Origin: Furfurilactobacillus entadae
Lineage (GTDB): Bacteria > Bacillota > Bacilli > Lactobacillales > Lactobacillaceae
DNA: 64,000 nt
Direction of reading: 5' to 3'
NCBI RefSeq assembly: GCF_045862745.1
Contig: NZ_BQXN01000010.1
Coordinates: 6,500-70,499 of the forward strand
Position 1 is the stretch's first letter. Every line of letters begins with the position of its first letter. The translations under genes and the position numbers were made by a program. This document shows, one piece after another, positions 1 to 7,785 of the stretch. Below the pieces are notes generated by a model that made no database searches, was not told the origin of the DNA, and saw only the letters and a list, made by a program, of their open reading frames with translations.

Positions 1-11
1 AACTGATTATT

Positions 12-64
12 AAACGGCACATTCCATGGAGCGGTGAGAACCGCCCGGTGGAATGTGCCGTTTT
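12..64. terminator. Intrinsic terminator, 15-bp perfect stem
   Basis: Positions 12-26 pair perfectly with 49-63, followed by a short T run on the + strand. The arms end in AAA and TTT, so it could also stop minus-strand transcripts. It most likely ends a gene lying left of the window. Nothing else is seen in bases 65-196 apart from the leader of the next gene. Confidence 0.85.
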
Positions 65-196
65 GTGTGTCATGATAAAGAACCATTTAGTTTAACCGTT
101 TTGGGTAGTGATTTGCCTGTAGATGCGGTAAAATCACGATATCTTTGGGCATTGATTACTGTGTCCAATAATGACATTAAACGTGAGGAGACACCA

Positions 197-760
197 ATGC
201 GGTTACCGAAAAGTGTGTTAGCAATTGTGATCGTTGTCGTCGCCATTTTAGTGGGGGTTGTGACGCTTCATCCAGTGACGGATCAGCCACAACAACCGGT
301 GGCAACGAGTTCATCGACAAAAAAACAAGCACAGGATCAAACGAAAACGTCATCAAACAAGCCGGTGAAAGAGTCGACGAAGGCGCCCGTTGAAACAGAA
401 ACGGTTGCCGGGTTTACGTTGACCAAAACGGCTAGTAAGTTGCCAAGCGCACTCAGTGAAACGTCAGCCCCCACAGGCTGGTCAACACCAATTACATTGA
501 CGGTTGGTGTTAGTTCATTGGCGGGCACAAGCGAGGCGGATATGTATCGTTTTGATGGTCTTCATGTGGGGACGGATTACCGAATTTGGGTTAAACCAGT
601 GGGGGCAACGTCTGCAACAAGTGGTTATGTCATTAACTACCGGCCAACGTCATCTTCGATGTATGTCCCAACAAAACTGTTGAGAATAGTCGCAAACGCA
701 GCTGAAAAAGACGACGATACCGTGACTCAGTTGACGCTGTACAACAGTGCAAAGGACTAA
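197..760 (+). CDS. Membrane-anchored extracellular protein of unknown function
   Basis: 187 aa. I chose ATG 197 because a GTGAGGAG ribosome binding site lies just upstream; the frame is open further upstream but runs into the terminator at 12-64. Residues about 6-25 form one hydrophobic segment (signal anchor), followed by a Ser/Thr/Gln/Lys-rich low-complexity linker (about 30-60) and then a compact domain of roughly 120 residues. No LPxTG or lipobox is visible, so it is probably held by the uncleaved N-terminal helix with the domain outside the cell. I do not recognise the domain. It sits alone between a terminator upstream and a small hairpin downstream, in front of a CPBP protease gene on the same strand. 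Confidence 0.7.
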   Translation: MRLPKSVLAIVIVVVAILVGVVTLHPVTDQPQQPVATSSSTKKQAQDQTKTSSNKPVKESTKAPVETETVAGFTLTKTASKLPSALSETSAPTGWSTPITLTVGVSSLAGTSEADMYRFDGLHVGTDYRIWVKPVGATSATSGYVINYRPTSSSMYVPTKLLRIVANAAEKDDDTVTQLTLYNSAKD

Positions 761-762
761 AA

Positions 763-788
763 GCCCGCAGTTACATTGAAATGCGGGC
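763..788 (+). terminator. Weak hairpin after the surface-protein gene
   Basis: GCCCGCA (763-769) pairs with TGCGGGC (782-788) around a 12-nt loop, right after the stop codon. There is no T tract, so termination is doubtful; it may only stabilise the transcript end. Confidence 0.35.
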
Positions 789-830
789 CACGAATGGTTA
801 ACGAATAAAAATGAAATTGAGGCGATGACA

Positions 831-1514
831 ATGACTGCAGACCAAATTCGACGCTATTTGATTGGTGTCGGCGCCATGTTTGGCTTGTTTGTTCTGGAAC
901 AGCTGGCCATGGTTCCGGTGGACCTGCCCAGTTTGATCAGCAAGAACGCAGTGGCGGTTCAATGGGGGTTAGGCATCTTGACTACCATTTTAAGCTTATT
1001 TGTTTTATGGGTGATTTGGCGCGTTTATCAAAAGGGGCTAGCTGAACGAGAGCCCCAGTATTTTCGGCCCCAGCCACGACGAAAGACGAAATGGCTGTGG
1101 TTTGGGCTGATGGTGTTAGCACTGGCGGCCCTCATTGTGGCAGAAGCGTTGATTCACTCAGGGACGTCAGCCAACGAGCGGTCCATTGACAAAATGTTAA
1201 AGCAAACGCCCTGGCTCACCATGTACTTTGGCGTGATCTGGGCACCAATCCTAGAGGAACTTATTTTTCGGGGGTTGTACTTTGACTTTTTCTTCATGAA
1301 GCTTCAAAAGCGGTGGGTCTGGTGGCTTGGTGTGGTGCTAAACGGCGTGTTGTTTGCCATGTTGCATACCAGTCTCTGGAGTCCAAGTGCGTGGGTTTAT
1401 GGCACGATGGGGATGATCTTGGCGATCACCTACCTGAAGACTAAGGACATCCGTTTTGACATTGGGATCCACTTCTTAAACAACGGGTTTGCCATGCTGG
1501 CGTCATTTTTATAA
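831..1514 (+). CDS. CPBP family intramembrane metalloprotease
   Basis: 227 aa from ATG 831. Two ATGs compete: 825 lies only 2 nt after the GAGG box, while 831 has a normal 8-nt spacing, so 831 is preferred. Several hydrophobic segments are visible. The CPBP (CAAX protease and bacteriocin-processing, PF02517) motifs are present: EELIFRG, which fits EExxxR, then a second block with H in MLHTS, then a third conserved histidine/asparagine region (IHFLNNG). Members are membrane glutamic/metallo-proteases; in lactobacilli many accompany bacteriocin immunity, but no bacteriocin gene is nearby here. The substrate is unknown. Its last 6 bases overlap the convergent gene that ends at 1509. Confidence 0.85.
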   Translation: MTADQIRRYLIGVGAMFGLFVLEQLAMVPVDLPSLISKNAVAVQWGLGILTTILSLFVLWVIWRVYQKGLAEREPQYFRPQPRRKTKWLWFGLMVLALAALIVAEALIHSGTSANERSIDKMLKQTPWLTMYFGVIWAPILEELIFRGLYFDFFFMKLQKRWVWWLGVVLNGVLFAMLHTSLWSPSAWVYGTMGMILAITYLKTKDIRFDIGIHFLNNGFAMLASFL

Positions 1515-2324
1515 TGTGCTTGCTAGCGCAGTGAGGTAGCGGTGTGATTCAAGCATTTCGTTGGCGTGCGTCTGGTCGGCGAGGTTGACCTCATAGATCC
1601 GTGTGGCTTGCGGATTTAGTAGCGGTAACATGGTTCGCCAGTCAATTTTACCGGTCCCTAATGGCAGACTGTCATGGGTTTGACCATACGAGTCAACGAG
1701 GTGGTAGTGAACCACTTGGTCACGAAGCGTCGTCAGTGAAGCCGCTAATGCGTCGTTACTACCGTGCTGCTTAATGAAGCAGTGACTGGTGTCAAACGCC
1801 AGCCGGTAATGGTGGGCGGCGATTGTTTGATCCATGATTGGGTCACCGTAATAAAACAGGGGTGAAATTGAGTTTTCCAACATGACGTGAGCGCCACCCT
1901 GAGCAGCGTAATGATCCAGCCGGTTAAAGACGACAGCTTGTGCGGTGGCCAAACTGTCATAGTGATTAATAAAGAACTGTGTTTGGCGAGAATAAGAGCC
2001 GTGTAATAGTAATTGAATGTCGTTTTTGACGGCGAGATCGAGAAGCGTGTCGGAGCTAAACTGCAAAAAACGGTAGAGCTCCGGCATTTCTTTTTCTGGC
2101 GTCACCATTTCAACGGCCCACTTGCCATACTTCATGGGGTGGTGTAACACGATGTGGGGTGTGACCGTTTTGACCTCGTCAATGGCGTCTTGAAGGTGTT
2201 TTAAGCCAGTAGGGGTCAGGTCACCTTCGTCGAGGAAGAATTCAAACGTTGCCGGTGCGTAGGCAAGACGATCGCGGTATTGTGCGGGAGCGGTACTCCC
2301 CTTTAAACCAAGTTGAATGTGCAT
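1509..2324 (-). CDS. Sugar phosphate isomerase/epimerase-like TIM-barrel protein
   Basis: 271 aa. The ATG is preceded by an AGGAGG-type site (minus strand, about 2330-2335). The sequence fits the xylose-isomerase-like TIM-barrel fold (AP_endonuc_2, PF01261): an early FEFFLDEGDL strand, IVLHHP, LLLHGSYS, HVMLENS with a metal-type Glu, LAFDTSHC with Asp/His, VVHYHLVDS with His, and IYEVNLAD near the end. The spaced Glu, Asp and His residues match a divalent-metal site of the family. Such proteins isomerise or epimerise sugars or cleave deoxyribose at abasic sites; the substrate cannot be told. It is transcribed alone, toward the CPBP gene, with which it overlaps by 6 bases at the 3' ends. Confidence 0.75.
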   Translation of the reverse strand: MHIQLGLKGSTAPAQYRDRLAYAPATFEFFLDEGDLTPTGLKHLQDAIDEVKTVTPHIVLHHPMKYGKWAVEMVTPEKEMPELYRFLQFSSDTLLDLAVKNDIQLLLHGSYSRQTQFFINHYDSLATAQAVVFNRLDHYAAQGGAHVMLENSISPLFYYGDPIMDQTIAAHHYRLAFDTSHCFIKQHGSNDALAASLTTLRDQVVHYHLVDSYGQTHDSLPLGTGKIDWRTMLPLLNPQATRIYEVNLADQTHANEMLESHRYLTALASTL

Positions 2325-2480
2325 GAGTAACCTCCTTATTAGTCAATAATAAGTAATTTAATATCGAACCCAGAAGTTCGTGAAGGTTGTGGTATGATGG
2401 AAGAGGATTGTTTTTAACAAGATTCGACGGACGCTTCGGCAAACGCCCGCTTTGTAAAAAGAAGGGAATTGTGTCTAATC

Positions 2481-3455
2481 GTGAAAGTCAAAACACTCGT
2501 CTACGTTATTATTTCGACCTTTTTATTCAGTTCAATGGAGATCGCGCTGAAAATCGCAGGTGGGAGCTTTAACCCCATTGAACTTAACTTCATCCGCTTT
2601 TTATGCGGTGGTTTAGCATTATTACCAATTGCAGTACATACATTACATCGGAAAAATCAGCAGCTGCATCTCCGTGATTGGGGGGCCTTTGCCCTAACTG
2701 GATTCACCTGTGTTGTTGTCAGTATGACACTCTATCAGATGGCAATCCAGGCAACGACCGCATCAACAGTTGCCATTTTATTAAGTGCTAATCCTGTTTT
2801 TGGGATGTTGATTGGATTGATCTTCTTGGGTGAACGGATGACGCGAACCAACACGATTGCCGTTATTTTAACGCTAGTTGGGTTGGTGATCATCATTAAC
2901 CCCTTTAAATTGACGAATCCCGTGGGCATTTTATTGGGCCTGTTGTGTTCAATAACGTTTGGTCTTTATGGCGTTATTTCCCGGGTGAATTCGAATCGGC
3001 GGCACTTTGATGGGTTGACCATGACCTGTTTCTCGTTCATTGCCGGAGCGATGGAATTGGGCTTGTTCATGTTATCAACGCACATTCCGGGTGAGGCAAA
3101 CGTCCTTCGCGGAATCAAAGGTTTCAGTGACGTGCCGTTTTTTGCAAACTTGAGTTGGAGTTCTCTGCCACTGTTGGCTTACGTTAGTATCCTTGTGACC
3201 GGGGTGGCATTTGGCTTATACTTCATCGTCATGGATGAGGCGGGGATTCCCGTTGCCTCGCTGATCTTCTTCATTAAACCAGCCTTGGCACCAGTGTTAG
3301 CGCTGATCGTGCTTGGGGAACCGATTTATAAAAATACGGTCGTTGGGATCGTTGTTATCCTGATCGGTTCCGTTGTGACACTGGTTGGTGAAAAGATTGC
3401 GTTGACCATGGGCCAGTGGTTTAACACATCGAACGGTGGTCATAACCACTCGTAA
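2481..3455 (+). CDS. EamA/DMT family transporter
   Basis: 324 aa from GTG 2481. A TTG at 2469 in the same frame is possible but lies on top of the GAAGGG box, so the GTG is preferred although its spacing is long. Ten hydrophobic helices arranged as two EamA repeats (about 5-140 and 155-295) are visible, with the family-typical pattern of EIALKIAGG in helix 1 and FLGERM between helices 4 and 5, repeated as VLGEPI in the second half. Drug/metabolite transporters of this type usually export amino acids, nucleosides or other metabolites; the substrate is not deducible. The C-terminus is short, polar and His-rich. An intrinsic terminator follows at 3487. Confidence 0.85.
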   Translation: MKVKTLVYVIISTFLFSSMEIALKIAGGSFNPIELNFIRFLCGGLALLPIAVHTLHRKNQQLHLRDWGAFALTGFTCVVVSMTLYQMAIQATTASTVAILLSANPVFGMLIGLIFLGERMTRTNTIAVILTLVGLVIIINPFKLTNPVGILLGLLCSITFGLYGVISRVNSNRRHFDGLTMTCFSFIAGAMELGLFMLSTHIPGEANVLRGIKGFSDVPFFANLSWSSLPLLAYVSILVTGVAFGLYFIVMDEAGIPVASLIFFIKPALAPVLALIVLGEPIYKNTVVGIVVILIGSVVTLVGEKIALTMGQWFNTSNGGHNHS

Positions 3456-3486
3456 GATTAAACGAATAATGAAACGCGTCATTAAG

Positions 3487-3519
3487 ACCGTCAATTCAAT
3501 TTAGGATTGACGGTTTTTT
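3487..3519 (+). terminator. Intrinsic terminator of the EamA gene
   Basis: ACCGTCAAT (3487-3495) pairs with ATTGACGGT (3506-3514), followed by a run of six T residues. Confidence 0.85.
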
Positions 3520-3565
3520 ATTCCCTGATCGGGTGAAACGGCCCGACGCCAGTTTAGTAAAATTA

Positions 3566-3576
3566 TCACAATGTGA
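3566..3576. promoter_or_regulatory. TCACA/TGTGA dyad upstream of the MaoC gene
   Basis: TCACA-A-TGTGA is a perfect 5-bp inverted repeat with a 1-nt centre, about 190 bp upstream of the MaoC start. Such TGTGA half-sites are used by Rex and Crp/Fnr-type regulators. The assignment is inference from similarity only. Confidence 0.35.
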
Positions 3577-3667
3577 AGGTGCTGGACGCCGGACCATCAA
3601 GATGATTATCGCGAGTTGACGGGCTTTTAGCCAACCTATTACGTGCAGAAATAGCGTCAATAAATAA

Positions 3668-3749
3668 TTCGTATTGGATATGAAATCGCTTCCAGAAGAC
3701 AATGAAGACGTTATCACAGGGTGATGTAATCTTGTGATTTAAAACACAT
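3668..3749 (+). promoter_or_regulatory. MaoC upstream region: shared CGTATTGG motif and Rex-like site
   Basis: TTCGTATTGGATA at 3668-3680 matches motifs in the leaders of the aquaporin (5371) and enoyl-CoA reductase (6289) genes. TTGTGATTTAAAACACAT at 3732-3749 resembles the Rex operator consensus TTGTGAANNNNTTCACAA: the left half matches well, the right half only in CACA. It ends just before the ribosome binding site ATGGAGG. Regulation by Rex is inference. Confidence 0.4.
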
Positions 3750-3764
3750 CATGGAGGCTGTAAA

Positions 3765-4199
3765 ATGGTTGATTACAAAATTATTTATGAAGACGAATTA
3801 GAAGTTGGGATGAGCGGCGAATTCTCAAAACGGGTCACCGAAGCTGACGTGAAGGACTTTGCGAAGGTCACCGGGGACTACAACCCCATGCATATGGACG
3901 ATGAGTTTGCTGAACAAACCCAATTTCACGGCCGGATTGCGCACGGCATGATTTCTGCGGGAATGATCTCGGCTTGCTTAGGAACAAAAATGCCGGGACC
4001 AGGAGCCATTTACCTAGGACAGACGTTACGGTTTGAGAAACCAGTTCACTTTGACGATGTCCTGGTTGTTACGGCTGAGGTTACCAAGATCGAAGCCAAA
4101 AAGCACTTTAAGATTGCAACGATTGCAACAACGGTGACAAATCAAAATGGTGAGATCGTTACTGATGGCGAAGCGACGATCATGCCAGCAAAACATTAA
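3765..4199 (+). CDS. MaoC-like (R)-specific enoyl-CoA hydratase
   Basis: 144 aa, the usual length of PhaJ-type single hot-dog hydratases. It should interconvert (R)-3-hydroxyacyl-CoA and trans-2-enoyl-CoA in the cytosol. The hydratase motif is intact: GDYNPMHMD with the catalytic pair Asp38 and His43, followed by FHGRIAHGM. The start is ATG 3765, preceded by GGAGG at 3753. The gene converges with the crotonase gene and is separated from it by a shared terminator. Finding it beside a crotonase, an enoyl-CoA reductase and a CoA-transferase points to short-chain acyl-CoA metabolism rather than to polyhydroxyalkanoate synthesis, because no PHA synthase is present. Chain-length preference cannot be read from the sequence. 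Confidence 0.88.
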   Translation: MVDYKIIYEDELEVGMSGEFSKRVTEADVKDFAKVTGDYNPMHMDDEFAEQTQFHGRIAHGMISAGMISACLGTKMPGPGAIYLGQTLRFEKPVHFDDVLVVTAEVTKIEAKKHFKIATIATTVTNQNGEIVTDGEATIMPAKH

Positions 4200-4204
4200 G
4201 CCAC

Positions 4205-4258
4205 CACAATAAGAACGCCCCCCTCATGGTAAAAGAGAGGGGCGTTCCTATTGTGATT
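4205..4258. terminator. Bidirectional terminator between MaoC and crotonase
   Basis: CACAAT...GAACGCCCC (4205-4221) pairs with GGGGCGTTC...ATTGTG (4239-4255) with one or two mismatches. It lies between two converging genes and probably serves both. Confidence 0.85.
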
Positions 4259-4264
4259 TAGATG

Positions 4265-5062
4265 CTATTCGTTAGGAAATTCTGCTTTCCGTTTTTCAAG
4301 AAAGGCGGTCATACCTTCCGTTTGATCAGCGGTTGCAAATGTTTGGGCCCACATTTGGGTTTCGAAGTCGATGGCGGTGTCGAGGGGAAGATCAGCGGCA
4401 CGGTCAATGACGTACTTAGCCATCCCGACGGCAATCAATCCATTCTTCTGAATGGTGTCCGCAATTTCCGTCACCTTGTCCGTTAAGGCGGCTGGTTCCG
4501 TCACTTCTTCAACGATCCCGGTCCGGTAAGCTTCTTCTGCATCCACCATGGTTCCCGTTGCAATCATTTCCTTGGCTTTCCCACGACCGACTAACCGGGT
4601 AAGGCGCTGGGTTCCCCCAAAGCCAGGAACGATCCCAAGCGTCACTTCAGGTTGACCAAACTTGGCCTTATTTGAAGCCACCCGCATGTCGCATGAGGCG
4701 GCTAATTCAAGACCACCACCTAAACAGTAACCGTTTACGGCAGCAATGGTGACTTGTGGTAAGTTTTCAATCTTACCAAATGTTTCGTGCGCTAATTTTG
4801 ATAAATCAGCGGCTTCCAGAGCATTCATGTCACGCATTTGGGCGATATCTGCGCCTGCGACGAAGGCCTTTTTACCGGCACCTGTGATGGTAAGCACCTT
4901 AATGTCGGCGGCGTTCATTTTGACGTTATCCAGTGCCCGACCAATTTCGATCAGTGTGGCTGAATTTAAGGCGTTCATTGACCGCGGCCGGTTAATGGTC
5001 AAGGTTGCAATCCCATCAGAGACATCAAGCAAAATGTTTTTAAACGTTGTTGTTTTAATCAT
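4265..5062 (-). CDS. Enoyl-CoA hydratase/isomerase (crotonase family)
   Basis: 265 aa, typical for short-chain enoyl-CoA hydratases (Crt). It should hydrate trans-2-enoyl-CoA to (S)-3-hydroxyacyl-CoA, or dehydrate in reverse. The oxyanion-hole segments AFVAGADIAQM (about 66-76) and NGYCLGGGLEL (110-120) are present. The two catalytic glutamates are both kept: Glu119 in GGGLE and Glu139 in GQPEV, followed by the conserved GIVPGFGGTQRL block. Both glutamates together argue for hydratase rather than isomerase activity. The ATG at 5062 follows an AAGGACG site. It is transcribed away from the aquaporin gene across a 385-bp regulatory region. Lactobacilli generally lack beta-oxidation, so a complete hydratase is noteworthy. 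Confidence 0.88.
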   Translation of the reverse strand: MIKTTTFKNILLDVSDGIATLTINRPRSMNALNSATLIEIGRALDNVKMNAADIKVLTITGAGKKAFVAGADIAQMRDMNALEAADLSKLAHETFGKIENLPQVTIAAVNGYCLGGGLELAASCDMRVASNKAKFGQPEVTLGIVPGFGGTQRLTRLVGRGKAKEMIATGTMVDAEEAYRTGIVEEVTEPAALTDKVTEIADTIQKNGLIAVGMAKYVIDRAADLPLDTAIDFETQMWAQTFATADQTEGMTAFLEKRKAEFPNE

Positions 5063-5350
5063 CGTTAGTAACGTCCTTTCGTAATTCCGGGAGTGATACT
5101 AGCGAGCACTTTCAATTCACATGATAGCGTGAAATTAAATAAATGCAATGATGCACATGCAAAGCGAAAAAATGGAAATCGCGTCACGTTGGGATTTGCA
5201 GGAAACTGTTAATCACCACGGTAGACAAGTTCATCAGCAAAGTTTGTGAAAAAACGAATTTTTATGGAATTAAAATGGTGTTGAATTAGGCTTTGACCAG
5301 CCTATAACTTTTTGTAATCGAAATAATGAAAAAATATCAACATTTACTTC

Positions 5351-5364
5351 TGAAAGCGTTTTCT
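5351..5364 (+). promoter_or_regulatory. cre site (CcpA) upstream of aquaporin
   Basis: TGAAAGCGTTTTCT matches the consensus TGWAANCGNTNWCA at 13 of 14 positions. It lies about 85 bp upstream of the aquaporin start and a little upstream of the likely -10 region, which suits carbon catabolite repression. Confidence 0.65.
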
Positions 5365-5387
5365 TTATAGTTCGTATTGGTTAAAAT

Positions 5388-5416
5388 ATAAAGTAATGTG
5401 CAAAACGTTACTTTAT
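5388..5416. promoter_or_regulatory. 9-bp inverted repeat before the aquaporin gene
   Basis: ATAAAGTAA (5388-5396) and TTACTTTAT (5408-5416) are perfect inverted arms with an 11-nt spacer. The element sits between the probable promoter and the AGGAGGCGG ribosome binding site, as expected for a repressor operator. No T run follows, so it is not a terminator. The binding protein is unknown. Confidence 0.5.
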
Positions 5417-5447
5417 GCAGGTTGAAAACTAAAGGAGGCGGATATTT

Positions 5448-6200
5448 ATGACAGGTAGTTGGGATGTTCGGTTAGCAGCAGAGTTTTTTGGCACGATGAT
5501 TTTGGTCTTATTCGGGAACGGGGCCGTTGCCAATTCGTTTTTGAAGGGGACAACGGGGAACGGAACGGCTGGTCAAGCTAATGGGGGGTGGCTGTTCATT
5601 GCATTTGGGTACGGCCTCGGGGTCATGATCCCGGCGATGATGTTTGGATCCATTTCAGGAAACCACCTTAATCCCGCAATTACACTGGCTCAAGCAGCGG
5701 CAGGAATCTTTCCGTGGTCACAGGTGCTGGGCTACTTGTTAGCGCAGTTTGCTGGCGCGATGGTGGGGCAATTACTCATTATTTTGATTTATTGGCCATA
5801 CTATAAAAAGACTCACGAAGCAGACCTTGTGTTTGGAACCTTCGCAACGGGGGATGCGGCTGGTAGTGAGTTAAATGGTTTCTTAGCAGAAACAGTCGGG
5901 ACGTTTGTGCTGGTGTTTGGTGCAATGGGGTTATATCGTGGCATGTTCTTTCATCAAAACGTTGATATTGCCAACATCGGCGTTGGTTTACTGATTGCCA
6001 CAATGGTGATCTCACTTGGGGGACCAACGGGGCCAGCATTGAATCCGGCGCGTGATTTAGGTCCACGGATCATTCATGCGTTGCTTCCGATCCCAAATAA
6101 GGGGTCCTCGCACTGGGAATACAGTTGGGTTCCTGTTTTAGGCTCAATCGTGGGGGCTGTGATCGGGATCTTTACGTACAAGGTCTTCTTCGGCCTTTAA
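5448..6200 (+). CDS. Aquaporin/glycerol facilitator (MIP family)
   Basis: 250 aa. This is a membrane channel for water, glycerol or other small neutral solutes. Six hydrophobic helices and both half-helix NPA boxes are present: GNHLNPAITLAQA in the first half and GPALNPARDLGPR in the second, with the Arg after the second box that forms the selectivity filter. The start ATG 5448 follows a strong AGGAGG. Glycerol facilitators of lactobacilli can also pass lactic acid in the undissociated form (established for some family members). Its place between a crotonase and an enoyl-CoA reductase suggests a role in moving the substrate or product of that pathway, or glycerol uptake under CcpA control; this is inference. 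Confidence 0.92.
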   Translation: MTGSWDVRLAAEFFGTMILVLFGNGAVANSFLKGTTGNGTAGQANGGWLFIAFGYGLGVMIPAMMFGSISGNHLNPAITLAQAAAGIFPWSQVLGYLLAQFAGAMVGQLLIILIYWPYYKKTHEADLVFGTFATGDAAGSELNGFLAETVGTFVLVFGAMGLYRGMFFHQNVDIANIGVGLLIATMVISLGGPTGPALNPARDLGPRIIHALLPIPNKGSSHWEYSWVPVLGSIVGAVIGIFTYKVFFGL

Positions 6201-6204
6201 GAAA

Positions 6205-6300
6205 AGTTTGTGAAAAATCACGCTTAAATATCGTTGAATCCGGTTAGGGTAAATATCATAACTTGTTGTTATGGAAAAAATGAAAAATGCGTATTGGTTA
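6205..6300 (+). promoter_or_regulatory. Leader of the enoyl-CoA reductase gene, similar to the aquaporin leader
   Basis: The 286 bases between aquaporin and reductase hold AGTTTGTGAAAAA (6205-6217), GTTGAAT (6233), ATAACTT (6258), AATGAAAAA (6279) and GCGTATTGGTTA (6289-6300), the same order as in the aquaporin leader. TTGTGAAAAATCAC at 6208-6221 is an imperfect TTGTGA/TCAC dyad. No convincing terminator separates aquaporin and reductase, so partial read-through is possible. The rest, up to 6486, shows nothing clear. Confidence 0.5.
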
Positions 6301-6486
6301 TTTATCTTGGAAGGGCTTACATTTTGATTGGAGATAAGGATTTGTTTTTGATGAAACAATCATGTTATCGCTGGCGGTGCGGACAAAAAGCTCAAAGAGG
6401 CCTAACTGACGTTTATTAGCGGGCACTTTCACTCTGACAGTTTGGTGGCACGCACCGACATAAATTGAAAAAGGGTGGAATTGAAA

Positions 6487-7701
6487 ATGTCAGAAGATGT
6501 AATGGTTAAAATCTCTGAAAAATTAAAGGGCAACGTTGCCCGCTCTGTTAATCCGTATGGGTGTCAGAAAGAAGTCCTTGATCAAATTGCCTATGTCCAG
6601 GGAAAGGGCCATTACGAAGGGGCCAAAAAGGCGTTGGTTATTGGGGGGTCATCAAGTTATGGCCTTGCCAGTCGCATCACAGCGGCCTTTGGTCAAGGCG
6701 CCGACACAATTAGTGTTGCCTTTGAACGGCCACCAAAGGATGCCTCAATGCTCGGAACTGCTGGCTGGTATAACAACATTTATTTCCGTGAAGCAGCTGA
6801 AAAAGCGGGCCTGAAAGCGAAAAACTTTAATGGCGATTGTTTCACTCAGGAAATGAAAGACCAAGTGATTGCGTACATCAAGAGTGAATTTGGTGGCTCA
6901 ATTGATTTGCTCGTTTATTCCGTTGCGGCACCAAAACGGACCAACCCAGATAATCCGGATGAAGTTTGGCGGTCAGCCATTAAAACGGTGGGCGCACCGG
7001 TAACGGGTGAGAACATTAACTTAGAAACGAACTCGTTATTTGAACAAACGGTTGAACCAGCAACGCCCGAAGAAATCGAAGGAACTAAGCACGTCATGGG
7101 TGGTGAAGATTGGGAACTGTGGGTCAACGAATTGAAAAAGGCCGGTGTTTTGGCACGCGGCTTCAAGACGATTTTGTATTCATACATCGGACCAAAGAGC
7201 ACGTACGCCTTTTACCATGAAGGAACACTGGGACTTGCTAAGAACGCTGCTGAAGCTTCGTCTCACAAGATCCAAGACAACATCAATGATTTAAATGGTG
7301 AAGCACTGATTTCTGTTTCACGGGCGGTTACCACTAAGGCCTCAGTCGTGATTCCGATCTTCCCACTGTACTGCTTGGCATTGTATAAAGTTGAAGAAGA
7401 AACGGGCACTCACGAAACACCAATTATGCACAAGGACCGGTTGTTCCGTGACATGGTCTACGGTACAAAACGTGAACTGGATGATCGTGGACGTTTACGG
7501 CCAGACGCATGGGAACTGCGTGATGACATTCAAGCGAAGGTCACAGACTTGATGGCAAAAATTACGCCAGAAATCTTTAACACTGATTTAACGGGTTACG
7601 CACAGTTCCGGCGTGAATTCCTTCAGTTAAACGGGTTTGAAGTTCCTGGTGCTGACCAAGATGTTGTTAACCTTGAAGAACTGAAAAACCTTGAACCCTA
7701 A
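6487..7701 (+). CDS. fabV: trans-2-enoyl-CoA reductase, FabV/Ter family
   Basis: 404 aa, the typical length of FabV/Ter. It reduces trans-2-enoyl-CoA (for example crotonyl-CoA) or enoyl-ACP with NADH, irreversibly, in the cytosol. The start is ATG 6487, 8 nt after AGGGTGG; a GTG at 6475 lies on that site. Visible features are the nucleotide loop VIGGSSSYGLASR, an acidic Glu in VAFERP after the second strand (favours NADH), and the active-site YX8K motif with Tyr243 and Lys252 in FYHEGTLGLAK. Ter and FabV cannot be separated on motifs alone, so the symbol is tentative; the neighbouring CoA-transferase and hydratases favour a CoA substrate. The CoA-transferase gene follows after 84 bp without a terminator. 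Confidence 0.9.
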   Translation: MSEDVMVKISEKLKGNVARSVNPYGCQKEVLDQIAYVQGKGHYEGAKKALVIGGSSSYGLASRITAAFGQGADTISVAFERPPKDASMLGTAGWYNNIYFREAAEKAGLKAKNFNGDCFTQEMKDQVIAYIKSEFGGSIDLLVYSVAAPKRTNPDNPDEVWRSAIKTVGAPVTGENINLETNSLFEQTVEPATPEEIEGTKHVMGGEDWELWVNELKKAGVLARGFKTILYSYIGPKSTYAFYHEGTLGLAKNAAEASSHKIQDNINDLNGEALISVSRAVTTKASVVIPIFPLYCLALYKVEEETGTHETPIMHKDRLFRDMVYGTKRELDDRGRLRPDAWELRDDIQAKVTDLMAKITPEIFNTDLTGYAQFRREFLQLNGFEVPGADQDVVNLEELKNLEP

Positions 7702-7785
7702 TCAACCGTTTTAGGGAGATCACCGGTACAGATGATCGCCTCAAAATGATGATAACGAAATTGCTAATAATGGAGATGGGCGAGA

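Larger units (their letters stand above)
5063..5447. promoter_or_regulatory. 385-bp divergent regulatory region, crotonase/aquaporin
   Basis: No gene is seen. From left to right on the + strand it holds AGTTTGTGAAAAA at 5241-5253 (a TTGTGAA half-site), GTTGAAT at 5280, ATAACTT at 5304, AATGAAAAA at 5325, a cre-like site at 5351-5364, the CGTATTGG motif at 5373 with TAAAAT/TATAAA -10-like sequence, and a 9-bp inverted repeat at 5388-5416. Most of these motifs recur in the same order before the enoyl-CoA reductase gene. Confidence 0.6.

Noticed and set aside
53..196. Upstream extension of the first gene's frame to 53
   Set aside because: It begins inside the terminator stem at 49-63, has no ribosome binding site, and would put a non-signal region before the hydrophobic anchor; ATG 197 with GTGAGGAG is far better.
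3496..3717. Minus-strand frame of 73 codons in the gap before the MaoC gene
   Set aside because: No ribosome binding site, overlaps a terminator, no recognisable features; treated as chance.
6234..6419. Frames on both strands in the aquaporin/reductase gap
   Set aside because: Short, without ribosome binding sites, and lying over the conserved leader motifs.
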